6,252 bases of DNA from Clostridia bacterium (GTDB lineage: Bacteria; Bacillota; Clostridia; Oscillospirales; CAG-272): NCBI GenBank assembly GCA_017457465.1, contig JAFTHJ010000155.1:1-6252 (forward strand). Reading direction: 5' to 3'. Made by a program: the position numbers and the translations under genes. Shown here in pieces: positions 4,859 to 6,252 of the stretch. Below the pieces are notes generated by a model, which saw nothing but the letters and a program-made list of their open reading frames with translations, did not search any database and was not told where the DNA came from. How positions within the stretch are numbered: position 1 is the stretch's first letter; every line of letters begins with the position of its first letter.

Positions 4859-6252
4859 ATGTCGGAAAAAACTTGTGTTGCGGTTATAGGCGCGGGACAC
4901 GCGGGAATTGAGGCGGCACTTGCCTGTGCCCGTATGGGGCTTGACACGGTATTATTTACTATGTCGCTCGATTCTATTGCGAATATGCCCTGCAACCCCT
5001 CTATCGGAGGTACGGGAAAAGGGCATCTCGTTTATGAAATAGACGCGCTCGGCGGAGAGATGGGAAGAGCCGCCGACCTCGTTACGCTTCAGTCGCGCAC
5101 CCTCAATCTCGGAAAGGGCGCGGCGGTTCATTCGAAGCGTATTCAGGCAGACCGCAAGGAATATCAGAAAATAATGAAAGAAAAATTGGAAAAAACTTCC
5201 AATTTGCGACTGATTCAGGCGGAAATAGTCGATATCGGCGTTGAGGACGGCAGAGTGCGCTCTGTCACCACAATGCTCGGAGAGGTTTGGGAATGTCAAG
5301 CGGCTATCCTCTGCACAGGCACTTATCTTGACGGAAGAATTTTTGTCGGAGACGTCAATTACGCGAGTGGGCCCGACGGAATGCTTGCCGCCACGGGACT
5401 TTCCGCCGCATTGCGACGTCTCGGCATCTCTCTGATGAGATTCAAAACCGGAACGCCCTCGCGAGTACTTAAAAGCTCTATCGACCTTGACAAGCTTGAG
5501 CGTCAGGACGGAGAGGAGAGAATAACCCCCTACTCTGCCCTTACCGACGAATCCTTTTTTGACTCTCTCGAGCAGCTTCCCTGCCATATAGTTTACACAA
5601 ACGCCGAAACACACAGAATAATTCACGAGAATATCACGCGCTCGGCAATGTATTCGGGGCAGATACACGGCACAGGGCCTCGCTATTGCCCCTCTATTGA
5701 GGATAAGGTCGTCCGTTTTGCCGATAAGGAGCGCCACCAGCTCTTTGTCGAGCCTGTTGGAGCAAACACCGAGGAGATGTATATTCAGGGCTTCTCTACT
5801 TCCCTGCCCGTCGATGTTCAGCACAAGATGCTCGAATCCCTCACAGGCTTTGAGAAAGCGCAGATAATGAGATACGCGTACGCAATTGAATATGATTGCG
5901 CCGACCCGACACAGCTCTATCCAACACTTGAGTTCAAGAGCATTTCGGGACTTTACGGCGCGGGACAGTTCAACGGAACCTCGGGCTACGAGGAGGCGGC
6001 GGCGCAAGGACTTGTCGCGGGTGTCAACGCGGCTCTCGCTATTAAGGGAGAGTCTCATATGATTCTTGAGCGCTCCGAGAACTATATAGGAACGCTTATC
6101 GACGACCTCGTCACAAAGGGTACCAACGAGCCCTACAGAATGATGACCTCGCGCTCGGAATACAGACTTCTGCTCCGTCAGGATAACGCCGACTCCCGTC
6201 TGACACCTATAGGAAGACGAATCGGACTTATCGATGACGAGCGCTACGAAGC
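4859..6252 (+). CDS. mnmG: tRNA uridine-5-carboxymethylaminomethyl modification enzyme MnmG (GidA), C-terminus cut by window
   Basis: MnmG is the FAD-binding partner of the GTPase MnmE. Together they install the (carboxymethyl)aminomethyl group at C5 of wobble uridine 34 in certain tRNAs. The frame is open for 464 codons to the right edge; full-length homologues have roughly 620-630 residues, so the last quarter is missing. Visible features are the dinucleotide-binding VIGAGHAGIEAA (9-20), NMPCNPSIGGTGKGH (42-56) with Cys45 matching a conserved functional cysteine, FKTGTPSR (195-202), the family signature GPRYCPSIEDK (273-283) with the second conserved Cys277, and AGQFNGTSGYEEAAAQG (368-384) of the FAD site. 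All are intact. The ATG at 4859-4861 is preceded by AAAGG. In many Bacillota this gene neighbours mnmE and rsmG, but neither is in this window; the upstream neighbour is the divergent Abi/RNA island. Confidence 0.97.
   Translation, partial: MSEKTCVAVIGAGHAGIEAALACARMGLDTVLFTMSLDSIANMPCNPSIGGTGKGHLVYEIDALGGEMGRAADLVTLQSRTLNLGKGAAVHSKRIQADRKEYQKIMKEKLEKTSNLRLIQAEIVDIGVEDGRVRSVTTMLGEVWECQAAILCTGTYLDGRIFVGDVNYASGPDGMLAATGLSAALRRLGISLMRFKTGTPSRVLKSSIDLDKLERQDGEERITPYSALTDESFFDSLEQLPCHIVYTNAETHRIIHENITRSAMYSGQIHGTGPRYCPSIEDKVVRFADKERHQLFVEPVGANTEEMYIQGFSTSLPVDVQHKMLESLTGFEKAQIMRYAYAIEYDCADPTQLYPTLEFKSISGLYGAGQFNGTSGYEEAAAQGLVAGVNAALAIKGESHMILERSENYIGTLIDDLVTKGTNEPYRMMTSRSEYRLLLRQDNADSRLTPIGRRIGLIDDERYE

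Noticed and set aside
4771..4995. Minus-strand ORF of 74 codons over the mnmG start
   Set aside because: It overlaps the mnmG promoter and the conserved FAD-binding region of mnmG, has no ribosome binding site, and shows no recognisable protein.
4952..6058. Long minus-strand ORF of 368 codons
   Set aside because: It lies entirely antisense to mnmG, whose frame carries every family motif; the antisense product has no recognisable domain and reflects codon bias of mnmG.

Overview
The window looks like chromosomal DNA from a member of the Clostridia (Bacillota), probably an uncultured gut or anaerobic lineage. The evidence is clean sigma-A-type promoters, strong AGGAGG-like ribosome binding sites, and two small-family proteins (DUF6472 and DUF2974) that I associate with Clostridia. 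This assignment is inferred from gene families and signals; no species can be named.

Positions 1-3311 hold a tightly packed minus-strand operon, read from right to left. It contains cca (tRNA CCA-adding enzyme, GTG start), an alpha/beta hydrolase of the monoacylglycerol-lipase type, ruvX/yqgF, a 62-residue four-cysteine DUF6472 protein, and the N-terminal 165 residues of a DUF2974 lipase-fold protein that runs off the left edge. Junctions range from a 14-base overlap to a 13-base gap. A perfect-consensus promoter (TTGACA, 17 bases, TATAAT) at 3341-3369 precedes cca.

Positions 3407-4640 form an AT-richer minus-strand island. It contains an Abi_2/AbiD-AbiF family HEPN protein (325 aa), its downstream hairpin terminator, and two related structured RNA elements upstream of it. 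Both elements have the layout TACGGAmAGA box, 6-bp hairpin, CTGC linker, 12-bp hairpin. Most stem sequences differ between the two copies while pairing is kept. The proximal copy is the 5' leader of the abi mRNA and is predicted to begin at the start of a second perfect-consensus promoter transcript. The distal copy ends in a classic intrinsic terminator, so it should be a free small RNA. AbiF-type HEPN proteins are known to be associated with a conserved RNA and have been described as a toxin with an RNA antitoxin and as a likely ancestor of Cas13. This locus therefore most likely encodes an RNA-regulated HEPN ribonuclease defence or toxin-antitoxin unit, with the unusual feature of two RNA copies, one in cis and one separately terminated.

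Positions 4425-4858 contain no long gene. Reading rightwards they hold the abi leader and RNA copy 1, its promoter, RNA copy 2 with its terminator, a possible 36-codon minus-strand ORF with a hydrophobic centre (4644-4754), and the plus-strand promoter of mnmG. From 4859 to the right edge is mnmG (gidA), the FAD-dependent tRNA wobble-uridine modification enzyme, cut off after 464 codons. The defence-type island therefore lies between two housekeeping tRNA-maturation loci, cca and mnmG.
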